A DNA stretch of 64,000 nt from Closterium sp. NIES-65 (taxonomy: Eukaryota; Streptophyta; Zygnematophyceae; Desmidiales; Closteriaceae), in the NCBI GenBank assembly GCA_948144175.1, contig CANXME010002103.1, positions 416,484-480,483 of the forward strand. Direction: 5' to 3'. Positions within the stretch are counted from its first letter, which is position 1; every line of letters starts with the position of its first letter. Positions 12,799 through 24,070 of this stretch are shown one piece after another. Below the pieces are notes generated by a model. That model worked only from the letters and a program-made list of their open reading frames with translations, ran no database searches and was not told the DNA's origin. Made by a program: the position numbers and the translations under genes.

Positions 12799-13105
12799 AT
12801 ATGATGTTAAAAATAAGCAAGTAGGATGAACTATGCAAGGATTGGCCTGCGCTATTATGTGGTGCCGAATCAACAACCGTTTGTTATTTAAAATTAGGCT
12901 TCTATTGATCATTCAAGCATCTTCTATATTCTAAGCGTGCTGGGCAGCTTTGGTGTCAATCGCCGCGTTTGGTAGGGAGATATGATATTCCAGAGATGCG
13001 AGCAGGGAGAACAGTGCAAGGATATGCCTGTGCTATTACGTGGTGCCAGTTCAACGTCCGTTTGTTATTCTAAACAATGTTCCTTTTCATCACTCGAGCA
13101 TATAT
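12799..13105. repeat. ~180-bp satellite, block 2
   Basis: Continuation of the 4891 satellite, with GTGGTGCC at about 12860 and 13040. It is bounded by the ATATG duplication of copia-2 on the left and the TATAT duplication (13101-13105) of the TRIM-like element on the right. Confidence 0.85.
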
Positions 13106-13247
13106 TGCTAGAATGATGTAATTGTCTAGCCTGCAGTGGGGTACTCTATAGCGAGTACAACCCAACTAGGGTTTCCTATATGTATCTCAACTGCTGCTAG
13201 TGCAAACCTCTCTTTCTGCTTCTAAGCTTTTCCTCGTAATTGTGACA
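13106..13247 (+). repeat. 5' LTR of the TRIM-like element
   Basis: It starts TGCTAGAATGATG and ends TTGTGACA. It matches 21706-21847 with a few differences. Confidence 0.85.
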
Positions 13248-13588
13248 TGCTATCAGAGCCTGACCTTTCTCGGCCTGTGGGCCCACCAACCTGCTTTCGC
13301 TACTACTCAATCTGTCGCATGCCCCGTGGCGTGCGACATGCAATCTGGCGCGCGCCCCGAGGCCCGCGGCCCCTTTTCTTCATGGCGCGCCGGCCCCGCT
13401 GGACCTGCGCGCCCACCGCGTCGACCCTCGCGTCGCCTCAGGGGACCCGCGCGCCACCCCCGTCGACCCTCGCGTCGCCCTCGGGGACCCGCGCGCCACC
13501 CCTGGAGCCGTACGCGACCCCCCCGCTGCCTCGTCGTGGCGCCATGGGGAGCCACGCGCGGCCCCTCGCTGCCCCGTGGTGGCGCCCT
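13248..13588 (+). other. Left internal part of the TRIM-like element
   Basis: Primer site, then GC-rich imperfect repeats (motif CGCGCGCCACCCC). The open frames here carry no recognisable domain and are compositional. The segment continues at 21014 after the copia-3 insertion. Confidence 0.7.
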
Positions 13589-13719
13589 TGAGAGAATGAG
13601 AACGAGAATGAATGAACTATGAATGAACTGAGTACAAGTACTAACCCTAATTGGGTTGTACCCCTTATGGGCTACCCCACTATGGCCTACACAATAAGCA
13701 CAAGCTGTATGTTCTGACA
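13589..13719 (-). repeat. 3' LTR of copia-3
   Basis: 131 bp, TGAGAGAATGAG to TTCTGACA. The GCCCT duplication lies immediately left. Confidence 0.92.
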
Positions 13720-13929
13720 CACCCCCATAGGCAAAGTGGGGGAGAACAAGGGGTCACAAGACCAGTCAAGCAAAGCAAAGCAAAGCAAGCTCAGGGTGGA
13801 TCACAAAGTCACCACACATTCTGAGCTCAAGTTCAAGGCCACAAGGCCAGTTCACATGCAGGAGTACATATATATAAAGGACTAGACAAGCAAGAGCAGG
13901 TGTATATATATGCAACAGTACAAGCAAGG

Positions 13930-16900
13930 TCAAGAGGTGAGCAAGTGAGGCAATACAGGCACAAGACCCAGCTCCGTGCAGAAGCGCTGATGATCACAAG
14001 GCGCAAGTGCCTTGGTGAAGACATTAGCAGTGTTGGCCTCAGAGGCCACGTACGCAAGCCGTAACTGACCACGCTGCTGCAACTCACGAGCAAGAAAGTA
14101 GCGGAGAGCAATGTGCTTCGTTCTGTGCTCCAGGCGCTGCTCCCGACACAAGGCTAGCATGGCCTTGTTGTCTACGTACAGCACCGGAGGAGAACGAGGC
14201 TGCTCTCCGAGGTTAGTCAGCAGGTAGGTAAGCCAGCGAAGCTCCTGTGCAGCCACAGCCCCGGCGTAGATCTCAGCCTCACAACTGGAGCCGAGAACAG
14301 AAGACGAGCGAGTAGCCCGCCACGAAACAGAGCCGGAACCAAGGCTGAAGGTGTAACCCTGTGACGACCGCTGCGTAGCCTGGTCGTCTGCCCAAGAAGC
14401 CTCCGCGTGCCCAGTGAGGACCACTGGACTCCGCCCTCCAAGCACTAGCCCCATGCCCGACGTACTGCACAAGTAGCGCAACACCCTCTTCGCTGCAGCC
14501 ATGTGCTTTGGTCTGTGTCTCCCAGGAGCAACATAGCGTGCAAGAATGCTAAGAGGGTATGCAAGGTCAGGTTGTGTGCAGGTCATCAGGTACATGAGGC
14601 AGCCAACAAGCTCTGGGTACGGGCCACTCGACTCTACGGACTCATCCGAAGGCAGAGCTGAGAGCGAGTGGCGAGTAGACAGAGGAGTGGACTGAGGCGA
14701 GGAGTACGTGAAGCCGAAGCGCTGAAGGACCTGCTGCACCATGTGTGACTGAGTCAGGGTAATGGTGCGGCGTGCTCTGTCCCGGGTGATCTGCAAGCCA
14801 AGGTAGTTGCGCAGTTCACCCAGGTCTGTGCATGTGTGTCTCTTCTGCAGCTCGGACTTCACGTGGGCGAGTCCAGCAGTGTCAGCTGTGGCAAAGACCA
14901 AGTCGTCGACGTACACGAGGATGTAGAACGGCGGCAGAGAGGTGTCGGTGCGTAGAAACAGCGACGGGTCAGCAGTAGAGGGAGCAAACCCAAGAGCCGC
15001 AAGTGTAGTCCTCAGTGTGTCGTGCCACTCGCGCGGTGCCTGGCGGAGACCGTAGACTGGCCGTCGGAGGCTCCACTGGGTGCCAGGAGGGAAAGTCCCA
15101 GTGAAGCCAGGTGGACGGCGCAACCAGTTCTCCTCGTGCAGGCTACCCTGCAGGAAAGCAGTGCTGAAGTCAAGGGAGTGAAGCTCGTAGTCACGCTAGG
15201 CGGCTACGTGTAGCAGCACCCGAAGAGTGGTCATCTTCGGGGTGGGAGAGAAGGTCTGAAAGTAGTCAACTCCCTGTCATTGACTGAAGCCACGAGCCAC
15301 GTACCGCGCCTTGAAGCCAGCCGGAGAGCCCGGCGGCCGCTTCACCCTGAAGATCCACATGCCACTGACGATGTTTGCCCCAGGAGGGGGATCCGCGTCA
15401 ACGTAGGTGCCTGTGGACTTCCAGGAAGCCATCTCTGCATCCATAGCTGCCTGCCACTGAGAGGAGTAGGGACCCTCTACGGCCTCCGCATAAGAGCGCG
15501 AAGTCGGGATGTCAAGTGCATCCGGGTCTCCCTCAAGGGCAATGAGCGTGGACACGAGATGAGGCAAAGCAGCAGCAAATCATTTGAACTCCTCCTGCAT
15601 GTCCTCAAGGACGTCCGTGCTAAGAGCACACTCACCCCCGACGGACGGAGGACAGACAGACTCAGACTAAGCAACAAGACTAGTAGCGTAGTCTAGACGA
15701 CAGCGAGCAGCAAAGTCAACAAGCTCAGCAACCAAAGCAAGCGCAGTAGTGGACTCAAAGGAAGGGTCAGTGTCAATAGTAGCTAGGAGACGCGTGACAG
15801 TAGGACTGGCAGCACGAAGAGAGTCAAACTCCGGGTCAGCAAGGACAGGAAGAGAGGACTCTGGAGGAGACGGCAACGAGACACGCAGAGGAGCAGTGGA
15901 AAGACGCAGTGCCATCTGGTGTGTGCCTGGGAACGCATGAGGACGCGGACGCGGAGCACGACGACTAGTGCGAGCAGCACGAACAGGCAATGCAGGACGA
16001 GACGCAGGCTCACGACGCTCAGCAAGACCTCCAGTAGGACCAGTGTAGGGAGAAGGAGCAGGCAGGGGGTAGGCGCACTGTAACTCTGACTGCGAGTGGA
16101 CAGGCTGTGGACACTCTAAGGGAGGAGCAGGACCAGTAGAAGGCGGGAGACCAAGAACCTGCTCAAGGAGCGGAACGAAGTACGGCCGCGGCTGTGCAGT
16201 GCCACCAGAACCAGCAGGGACAGCACAAGTACCCCCAGCGGCAGCAGCAGCGTGAGCAGTACCTCGAGCTCCAAAAGCGCCAACTTTAGCACCCTCAGAA
16301 GCACCAGCGCCAGCAGCACCACCAGCGCCAACACTCCCACCAACTCCAGCTCCAGCAGCTCCAGCTCCAGCAGGACCGTCAGCTCCAGTACCGCCAGTAG
16401 CTCCTGCAGTACCTCCAGCAGCACCAGCTCCAGCAGCCCCAGCAGCACCCCCAGTCCCAGCAGCTCCAGTACCGCCAATACGAGCACCTCCAGGACCAGC
16501 AGCAATAGTAGTACCTCCAGCTCCAGCAGCACGGCTCCAGCACCGGGCAAACCACTCGCGCAGCTCCTGCGGAGAGAGTAGCTCTCGCCTCGACGAAGCA
16601 CCGCCAGAGGCCACACGAGCAGACCCAGCACCCCTAGGCTCCGCACCCCTAGGCTCCGTACCCCCAGGCTCAGCACCCCCAAGCTCCGCACCCCAAGGCT
16701 CAGCACCCCCAGACTCAGCACCCCCAGGCTCAGCACCCCTAGACTCAGCACCCCCAGGCTCCGAACCCCCAGGCTCAGCACCCCTAGACCCGGCATCCGC
16801 AAGCTCAGCACCCCTAGCAGCACCAGAGTCAACAGCTACCTCAATAGGCTCGACTGCATCTACCTGGGACACACATGACGAGGCAGGACCCTGAGGGGGG

Positions 16901-19854
16901 AGGGGGTCTACCGCAGGAGGACCTGGCGCAAGGAGAGCGGCGGCGGGGGGAGGGGCGTAGTGCGGTAGGAGAAGAGACGGTAGTAAGGCACCGAGTCGTC
17001 AAAGGTGACGTCCTGGGAGGACAGAACACGGCACGAGGTGGGGTGGTAAAACTACCAACCAGGCGCGTCAGGGTGGAAGCCAAGGAAGACGCAGGGAACA
17101 GGGGGGACAGCTTGTCCGCAGACAAGTCGCGGACAAACGCCCGAGATCCCCAGACCCGAAACGCAGACGCATCGCCAACCTTCCCCGGTCCACCGCAAGG
17201 TGAGGGAGGTCTCTGGCAAAGAGACCCGGGGCTGAAGGTTGAGCTGATGCGCTGCGTACTGAACCGTAAACGGCCACAGAAAATGGGGAGCAGCCACATG
17301 GATCATGGACGTACGAGCGACGTCCATGACCATGCCAATGCGGCGCTCAGCAATCCCATTTTGCTGTGGAGAGACCGGAAGCGTGAAGGTCTCGCGGATG
17401 CCTTGTGCACGACAGAAGGCTCCCAGACGGGCAGAGGAAAACTCCCCGCCTCTGTCAGAGTGCAGACGCAGAACAGGAAAGTCCGAGCCAAAACTCTCTC
17501 TGAGCTGGAGACGAGCTGCGCTGATCTAGTCGATCAACACCTCAGTGACGTCACCCTTGCTGCGCAAGGGAAACACCGTGGTGTAACGCGAGTAGTCGTC
17601 AACCACAAACAGGAAGTAGCGCTCGTGACCCTGTCCACGGACGCGGGCCGGGCCCCACACGTCCATGTGAAGCGTCTGCAGCGGGGCCTCTGTCGGGGGA
17701 AAGTGAGAGGAGTGAGGGGCAGCTCAGAGCCGCCCCTCGACACAGGGGACACAGGAAGGACTAGGCCCCGGAGGAAGGGGAGGGAGGGACCGGGGAAGAC
17801 CAGAGACAAGGACACGGGAAGCCATGCCTCGGAGACGAGGCAGGGAGGGGTGACCAAGACGGTGGTGCCAGAGGAGAGTCTCGTGAGACAGGAGGCGACA
17901 CGAGCAGGGGGCAGACTCAGGACCAGACCTGGACGCTGCAGCAAACACCTGACCCGACGCAGCTATCTGACTAGACGCAGTGACTGGAGGAGACTCAATG
18001 GTCAAGGTGTACAGGCTCGACCCCGGCCGACGTGTAAACGTGGCCAGGTGTCGGCTTGTCCGAGCGTCCGTGCAGTGGGTCACCCGCTGACTCGCAGGAG
18101 TGAACTGGTGAACCCACGTATCCTGCAGGTCAGCACCACTCACCAAGTTAGTAGAGAATGAGGGGAGGTAAAGACTAGACAAGGTGCCAGAGGGGGCAGC
18201 CGGACACGGGAGGACGGTGGAGAAGTGAGAGAGGACAGGACCCCCAGAGGGGTCTGCCAGGGAGACTGCAACTGGCCGACCAAGCGGCGTGAGTGTGGTG
18301 CGGTCTCGAAAGAAGGAGTGAGAAGCCCCTGAGTCAAGTGTGAAGGTGAGAGAGGCCGAAGCCGACGTGGTACCTGAGAGCGCAGACTCACCAGCACCTG
18401 AGGGCGCGGACGCACTGGCACCTAGAGCAGCAGCCTCACCAGTACCTAGAGCAGGAGTACCAATGCCCGGGTAGGGCGGGAAACACCGGTAACAGTCACC
18501 CTCATCACTAATAGTCACAGCATACATGGCAGCAGGGATAGCATCAAAGTCAAGATCAAAGATAGCAACGCCTGCCCTAGACAGCTCTCCCCAGCGGGGG
18601 ATCTCACTAGCCTCCGGGAACTGCTGACGCCAAGCGTCCGTCAGGCGGCCAAAGCAGCGTTGGGTGGGGTGAGCACCCCCACACTGCTCACCCGTGCGGT
18701 CGCCGGAGCGGAGGACGTAGGTGCACGGGCCAGAACCCCCACCACGCTGACGCTGCGTGTACCACTCACGAAGCTGCTGAGGGGGGGGGATGTCCCAAGA
18801 ACGCTGCTGCTGCTGGCGCTGACCACTCCCGGAGCCGCTCCGCTGAGAAGTACCACCTCGACCAGCTCCACCTCCACCACCACCGCCGCCTCCACCTCCG
18901 CCGCCACCGCCGCCTCCGCTCCCACCGCTACCGCCACCGCCGCCTCCGCCTCCGCCGCTGCCACCGCCACCTCCACCCCCGGCACCACTCCCACCGCCAC
19001 CCCCACTCCCTCCGCCGCCTCCACCGCCACCTCCACCACCCCCGCTAGCCCCACGCGCGCCCTTGCCCCCCTTGCCCTTGCGAGAGCGGCGTCTCTCGCT
19101 AGGGGCAGACGCCGCACCGACCGACTCAAGACCAAGTAGGTCGGCTGCAGCAGCAGAGGCGACAGAGGGCAACAGGGGGGGAAGGGGAACACCCCTCCAA
19201 GATGGGGGTGCGAGGGTCACCACGAGAGGCTCCTACAGCGACTATGCTCTTCTCCGCTGCTAGGAGGGCCTTCTCTAGGAGGTCAACAGTGAGAGTGGTG
19301 GGACAAACTGAGAGAAAGTGGTCCCTGACTACGCGAAGGGAGTCAGGGAGGCGGGCGACTATGTAATAGAGAGTGATGTACATGGGGGGGGGATTCTTGG
19401 CGCAGAACTCAGCAGGCAGCGCGGCGCGGTAGCGAGTGTCACTAGTGCGGAGGTGCGTAATGAGGTCAGCAACTATGGGAAATGCAGCAAGGTCAGGGAA
19501 GAGGTACGGTAGCATGAGGCGGCTCAGTGCAGCAGTAGCAGGGGAAGAGTAGCGCGCAACTACAGCGTTGTACAAGGTCTGAGCACTCTTGTACTGACTA
19601 AAGTGCGCGCGCTCAGTGGTAGGCAGGTGGCGACGCACAGCAAGACGTGCAGCAGCATCGCGGGTGGCCCACTGAGAGCGAACAGTGGGATAAGCATCAG
19701 CAGCAAGTGCATGAGAGGCGCCAGAGGTGAGGTCAAATAGAGAAAGACCGTCCGCCCTATCGCACTGTAAGAACAGCTGCAGGTCGTCGACCCAGACCTC
19801 AAAGTTAATGGCTCGACCCTCAGCGTCAAAAGCGAGGACACTAGGGGTAGCCAT
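13930..19854 (-). pseudogene. copia-3 gag-pol polyprotein with stops and frameshifts
   Basis: The ATG is at 19854; the end is TGA at 13930. The gag keeps its N-terminal ~210 codons, including an in-frame C9 run. Then come a long Gly-rich segment (about 18860-19060), a CCHC-like motif, protease DSGAS (about 18325), GAG-pre-integrase (about 17840), integrase, an acidic/Ala-rich repeat linker (about 16230-16800), RT with YVDD (about 14910) and RNase H (about 14100-14200). Defects: a one-base gain in a C-run near 19175, TGA at 17724 (from Arg), TAG near 17534 (a Trp position), a 2-base loss near 16872, TAG at 15667, TGA at about 15579, TGA near 15286 (from Arg) and TAG near 15197 (from Gln). Confidence 0.87.
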
Positions 19855-19869
19855 GACGACGGTAGACTA

Positions 19870-20760
19870 GCAGTGCAAGCAGTAGGGGAAGGGCACGCAG
19901 TGACAGAGAGGCTGTGCTCACCGGACAGGGCTGCTCGGGCGGCTCAACTGTAGGGCGGCGCGGCGGCTTGGCGGCTCGGCTGCTCGGCGGCTCAGCGGCT
20001 CGGCTGCGGGGCGGCTCGGCTGCTGGGCGGCTCGGTGGTTCGGCGGCTGGGGGGCTCGGCTGCACGGCGGCTCGGCTGGTGGGGGGGAGGGGCGGGGCGG
20101 GCGGCTCGGCGGCAGGGCGGCTCGGCGGCAGGGCGGCTCGGCTCCTCTGGTACAGGGCGGCGCGGCCGGTGAAGTAGGGCGGCGGGGCCCTTGAAGTAGG
20201 GCAGCAGGGCCCTTGAAGTAGGGCAGCAGGGCCGCAGGTGTAGGGCGGCGGGGCCGCAGCAGACGGGCGGCGGGGCCGCAGACGTAGGGCGGCGGGGCCG
20301 CTGAAGTAGGGCGGCGGGGCCCGTTGAAGTAGGGCGGCGGGGCCGCGAAGTGGGGCGGCGGGGCCGCGAAGTGGGGCGGCGGGGCCGCAGCAGACGGGCG
20401 GCGGGGCCGTCGAAGAAGGGCGGCGGGGCCGCGAAGTGGGGCGGCGGGGCCGCAGCAGACAGGCGGCGGGGCCGCTGAAGCAGGGCGGCGGGGCCGCGAA
20501 GTGGGGCTGCGGGGCCGCGAAGAGGGGCGGCGGGGCCGCTGAACAGGGCTGCGGGGCCGCGACGTAGAGCGGCGGGGCTGCGAAGTAGGGCGGCGGGGCC
20601 GCAGGAGTAGGGCGGTGAGGCCGCAGTTAGGGCGGCGGGGTCGCGACGTAGGGCGGCGGGGCCGCGAATGCGGGTGGCGGGGCCACGCTAGTAGGTGGCG
20701 GGGCCGCACGAACGGGCGACGGGGCCGCTAAGGTAGGGAGGGCCGCTAGGGCATAGGGGC
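19870..20760 (-). repeat. GC-rich minisatellite leader of copia-3
   Basis: Tandem units built on GGCGGCGGGGCCGCGAAGTA (about 20160-20700), with a GGCTCGGCGG-type block nearer gag (19930-20150). Same position as in copia-2 and copia-7. The long antisense proline/arginine-rich frame is a by-product of the repeat. Confidence 0.85.
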
Positions 20761-20882
20761 CGCTAGGGCGGCTCGACGAGGTGAGAGCGCGACTCGGGCG
20801 GAGCGCGCTTCGGGTTGGAAAAAAAAATCGAACTTTGGTGGGCCCTAGGCACAGTTCCCACAGAGGAACCTGCTCGATACCA

Positions 20883-21013
20883 TGAGAGAATGAGAACGAG
20901 AATGAATGAACTATGAATGAACTGAGTACAAGTACTAACCCTAATTGGGTTGTACCCCTTATGGGCTACCCCACTATGGCCTACACAATAAGCACAAGCT
21001 ATATGTTCTGACA
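20883..21013 (-). repeat. 5' LTR of copia-3
   Basis: 131 bp, with GCCCT at 21014-21018 as the right copy of the target duplication. Confidence 0.92.
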
Positions 21014-21705
21014 GCCCTGGGGGCCGCGCGCCACCCCTGGAGCCGTGCGCGACCCCCCTTGCTGCCCAATGGTGGCGCCCCGGGGGCCGCGCGCTGTCCC
21101 CCTCGCCGTCCCCCGCGCTCCTGCCCCGTGCCACCCGTTTTAGGGTTTGGGGGTGGGGAGTGTGGGGGTGGCGGTTGTGGGGGTGCCGATTGTGTGCGCC
21201 GTCCCTTAGTCCTCCTCCTCCTCCGTCTCCCGCTGCTGCAGCTGCCGCTCAGGGGGGGGGTGGGTGTGTGGGAGCCGAAGGAGTGGTGCTAGGGGGGTGA
21301 CGTGGGAGTGGAGCTAGGGGTGCAGCAGGGGGTGTGTGCTAGGGGCATGGGGCAGTTGGCGGAGGTTGAGCGGAGGTCGTAGTCGTGTCGCCAGCAGCAC
21401 CAGTAGTCCGGAGGCTACAATTTCCGGTAGTCGCCAGTCGCCTGTGGGTCAGTTGCTCCAGTCAGGAGGCTACAATCTCCGCCGAGCCAGTTACTCATGT
21501 AGTCCGGGCCATTGCTTCGGTAGCCACTGAGCCAGCAGCTCCTGTGTGTCTGCAGCTTCCGCCGTCGCCTCCCATCTCCTCTCCTCTCACGGTCCCTCCT
21601 CCTCCTCACATGCCCTCTGTGACTACCTCTAGCTTTACTTGGGCTTGTGAACTATTTTATGACTGCTTGTTGTGTTGATTACACCCCACTTTGGCTATGG
21701 GGGTG
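21014..21705 (+). other. Right internal part of the TRIM-like element
   Basis: A GC-rich start and a short CCGGAGGCTACAATTTCCG-type repeat (about 21405-21500), ending in the purine tract TATGGGGGTG. No retrotransposon protein domain is recognised. Confidence 0.7.
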
Positions 21706-21847
21706 TGTCAAAATGATGTAATTGTCTAGCCTGCAGTGGGGTACTCTATAGCGAGTACAACCCAACTAGGGTCTCCTATATGTATCTCAACTGCTGCTAG
21801 TGCAAACCTCTCTTTCTTCTTCTAAACTTTTCCTCGTAATTGTGACA
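21706..21847 (+). repeat. 3' LTR of the TRIM-like element
   Basis: It starts TGTCAAAATGATG and ends TTGTGACA, followed by the TATAT duplication. Confidence 0.85.
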
Positions 21848-22420
21848 TATATTATATTTTAATCATGTTGGACATGTTTGGTGTCATTCGCAGCATCTCG
21901 TAGGGAGATATGATGTTCCAAACATGCGAGTAGGGATAACTGTGCAATGATAGGCCTCTGCTATTTTATGGTGCCAAATCAACAACCGTTTGCTATTTCA
22001 AAAAAGGTTTCTATCTACCATTCAAGCATTTACTATCTTCTAAGCATGCCAGACAGGTTTCGTGCCATTCCTCGTGTATGGTACAGAGATATGATGTTGC
22101 AAACATGCGAGCAAGGAGAACTAAGCAATGATAGGCCTCTAATATTTTATGGTTCCAAATCAACAACCGTTTGCTATTTTAATCAAGGAGTTTTTCTATC
22201 ATTCAAGCATTTACTCTCTTCTAAGGGTGCTAGACATGTTTCGTGTCATTCGCCGCGTTTGGTAGGGAGATATGATGTTCCAAACATGCGAGCAGTGATA
22301 ATTGAGGAACGATAGGCCTTTGCTATTACGTGGTGCCAAATCAACGCCCGTTTGTTGTTCTAAATCAGGTTTCTTTCTAACATTCAAGCATGTACTATAT
22401 TATAATCACAATGCGCAGAC
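21848..22420. repeat. ~180-bp satellite, block 3
   Basis: About three more units with markers near 21966, 22149 and 22326. The array fades into AT-rich sequence after about 22420. Confidence 0.82.
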
Positions 22421-22975
22421 GTATTTTTATAACAAGTTACTGTTTTTGTAGATTTTAATTCTATTAGTTAATAATTCAACACAAATGTATACATCATCCA
22501 CTCCCTAATTAGTTGTTCTTTCATGGTTATATTTTTATGTGAGAATGTGTCACCATGCTTATCAAAGATTTTATTGCAGCATTTTGTATTAGTTTACAAA
22601 CAACTTACGAAGCAAAAAAATGTAGGCCCGAAGTTGGCACCAAATCAATCATATTTTGGTCCAATTTTGAGGGCCCGAACCGCGCCCTGCTGCTCTTGCG
22701 TCAAATGTGGCTCAACAGATTGAATGTTTTCGCGGGACCACCTGAAACTCGAAATTCAAGCCAAGTCAAACGCCAGAACTTGACCAAAATCAGGCCAATT
22801 TGGGTTCGCCGAGGCACGTTCCGTTTTGCGAGTCGGTTGGATGGAGCGAAAAATTGCAAACATTGGGAAGCGACGGATTTCGCTGGAGGTTGGGCGACAA
22901 AAATTTGCAACACCCATGCAAACCCAACTTCGAAGCCCAACTTCAACTTCTTTCCCCACGATTGAAAATGGGCCT
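22421..22975. other. AT-rich then mixed sequence without a recognisable gene
   Basis: Short overlapping frames occur on both strands, but none has a recognisable domain and none is clearly favoured. Confidence 0.6.
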
Positions 22976-22979
22976 TTTT

Positions 22980-23300
22980 GGTGATGTGTCGCCCTCGTTT
23001 CCCTTCCCGTTGCCCTTGTTTCCCTTCTCGTCGCCCTCATTTCCCTACCCGTCGCACTTATTTCCCTTCCCGTCGCAGTCATTTCCCTTGCCGTCGCCCT
23101 CATTTCACTTCCCGTCGCCCTCATTTCCCTTCCCGTCGCCCTCATTTCCCTTCTCGTTGCCCTCGTTTCCCTTCTCGTCGCACTCATTTCCCTACCCGTC
23201 GCACTTATTTCCCTTCCCGTTGCCCTCATTTCCTTTCCCGTCGCCCTCATTTCCCTTCCCGTCGCCCTCATTTCCCTTCCTGTCGCCCTCATTTCCCTTA
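22980..23300. repeat. ~21-bp minisatellite
   Basis: About 15 units built on TTTCCCTTCCCGTCGCCCTCA-like sequence. It is read through by low-complexity frames on both strands, which I regard as repeat artefacts. Confidence 0.9.
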
Positions 23301-24070
23301 ACCGCCCTTCCTCTCATCCTCCCTTCATCTCATCATCCCTTCATCTCATCCTCCCTTCCTCAAATCTGCCCTTCCTCGTCCTCCCTTCCTCACATCCTCC
23401 CTTCCTCTCATCCGGCCTTCTCTCATCCTCTCGCCCTCTCATCCGCCCTTCCTCACGTCCTCCCTTCCTCTCGTCCTCCCTCCCCTTCTTCTGCCCTCCC
23501 TCTGATCCGCCCTTCCTCTCATCTGCCCATCCTCTCATCCACCCATCCTCTCATCCTCCCTTCAACTCATCCTCCCTTCCTCTTATCCGCCCTTCTTCTC
23601 ATCCTCCTTTCCTCTCATCCTACCTTCATCTCATCCTCCTTCTCTCATCCTCTCTCCCTCTCATCCTCTCTCCCTCTCATCCGCCCTTCCTCTCGTCCTC
23701 CCTTCCTCTCACCCTCCCTTCCTCTCATCCTCCCTTCCTCTTATCCGCCCTTCCTCTCATCCTCCCTTCCTCTCATCCTCCTTTCCTCTCATCCTCCCTT
23801 CCTCTCATCCGCCCTTCCTCTCATCCGCCCTTCTCTCTCATCCTCTCTCCTTCTCATCCTCTCTCCCTCTCATCCGCCCTTCCTCTTGTCCTCCCTTCCT
23901 CTCGTCCTCCCTCCCATTCTTCCGCCCTCCCCCTCATCCGCCCTTCCTCTCATCCACCCTTCCTCTCGTCCACCCTTCCTCTCATCCTCCCTCCCCCTCA
24001 TCCGCCCTTCCTCTCATCCTCACTTCATCTCATCCTCCCTTCCTCTTATCCGCCCTTCCTCTCATCCTTG
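23300..24070. repeat. CT-rich minisatellite, ~14-15-bp unit
   Basis: Dozens of variants of CCTTCCTCTCATCCTC and CCTTCCTCTCATCCGC. The Ser/Pro/Leu-rich open frame across it is low complexity. Confidence 0.9.

Larger units (their letters stand above)
13589..21013 (-). mobile_element. copia-3: full-length Ty1/copia element nested in the TRIM, 7.4 kb
   Basis: The 131-bp LTRs at 13589-13719 and 20883-21013 differ at only one position that I can see. They are flanked by GCCCT on both sides (13584-13588 and 21014-21018). The primer site TGGTATCGAGCAGG lies inside the right LTR and TATGGGGGTG inside the left. Same family and architecture as copia-2. Nearly identical LTRs indicate a recent insertion, although the coding region is broken. 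Confidence 0.93.
13106..21847 (+). mobile_element. TRIM-like non-autonomous LTR element, split by copia-3
   Basis: Two 142-bp LTRs (13106-13247 and 21706-21847) are flanked by the duplication TATAT (13101-13105, 21848-21852). The left LTR is followed by a primer site TGCTATCAGAGCC (13248), close to the usual plant initiator-Met tRNA site. The right LTR is preceded by TATGGGGGTG, the same purine tract used by copia-2 and copia-3. Without copia-3, the internal part is only about 1 kb and has no copia domain, so it would depend on proteins supplied in trans. Its LTRs resemble the copia-2/3 LTRs in reverse complement (shared GTGGGGTA and GTACAACC blocks). Confidence 0.82.

Noticed and set aside
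19918-20709. Arg/Pro-rich 263-residue frame in the copia-3 leader
   Set aside because: Pure by-product of GC tandem repeats between LTR and gag.
22980-24070. Long Ser/Pro/Leu-rich open frames across the CT minisatellites
   Set aside because: Frames are open on both strands and follow the repeat unit; no domain, no splice evidence.
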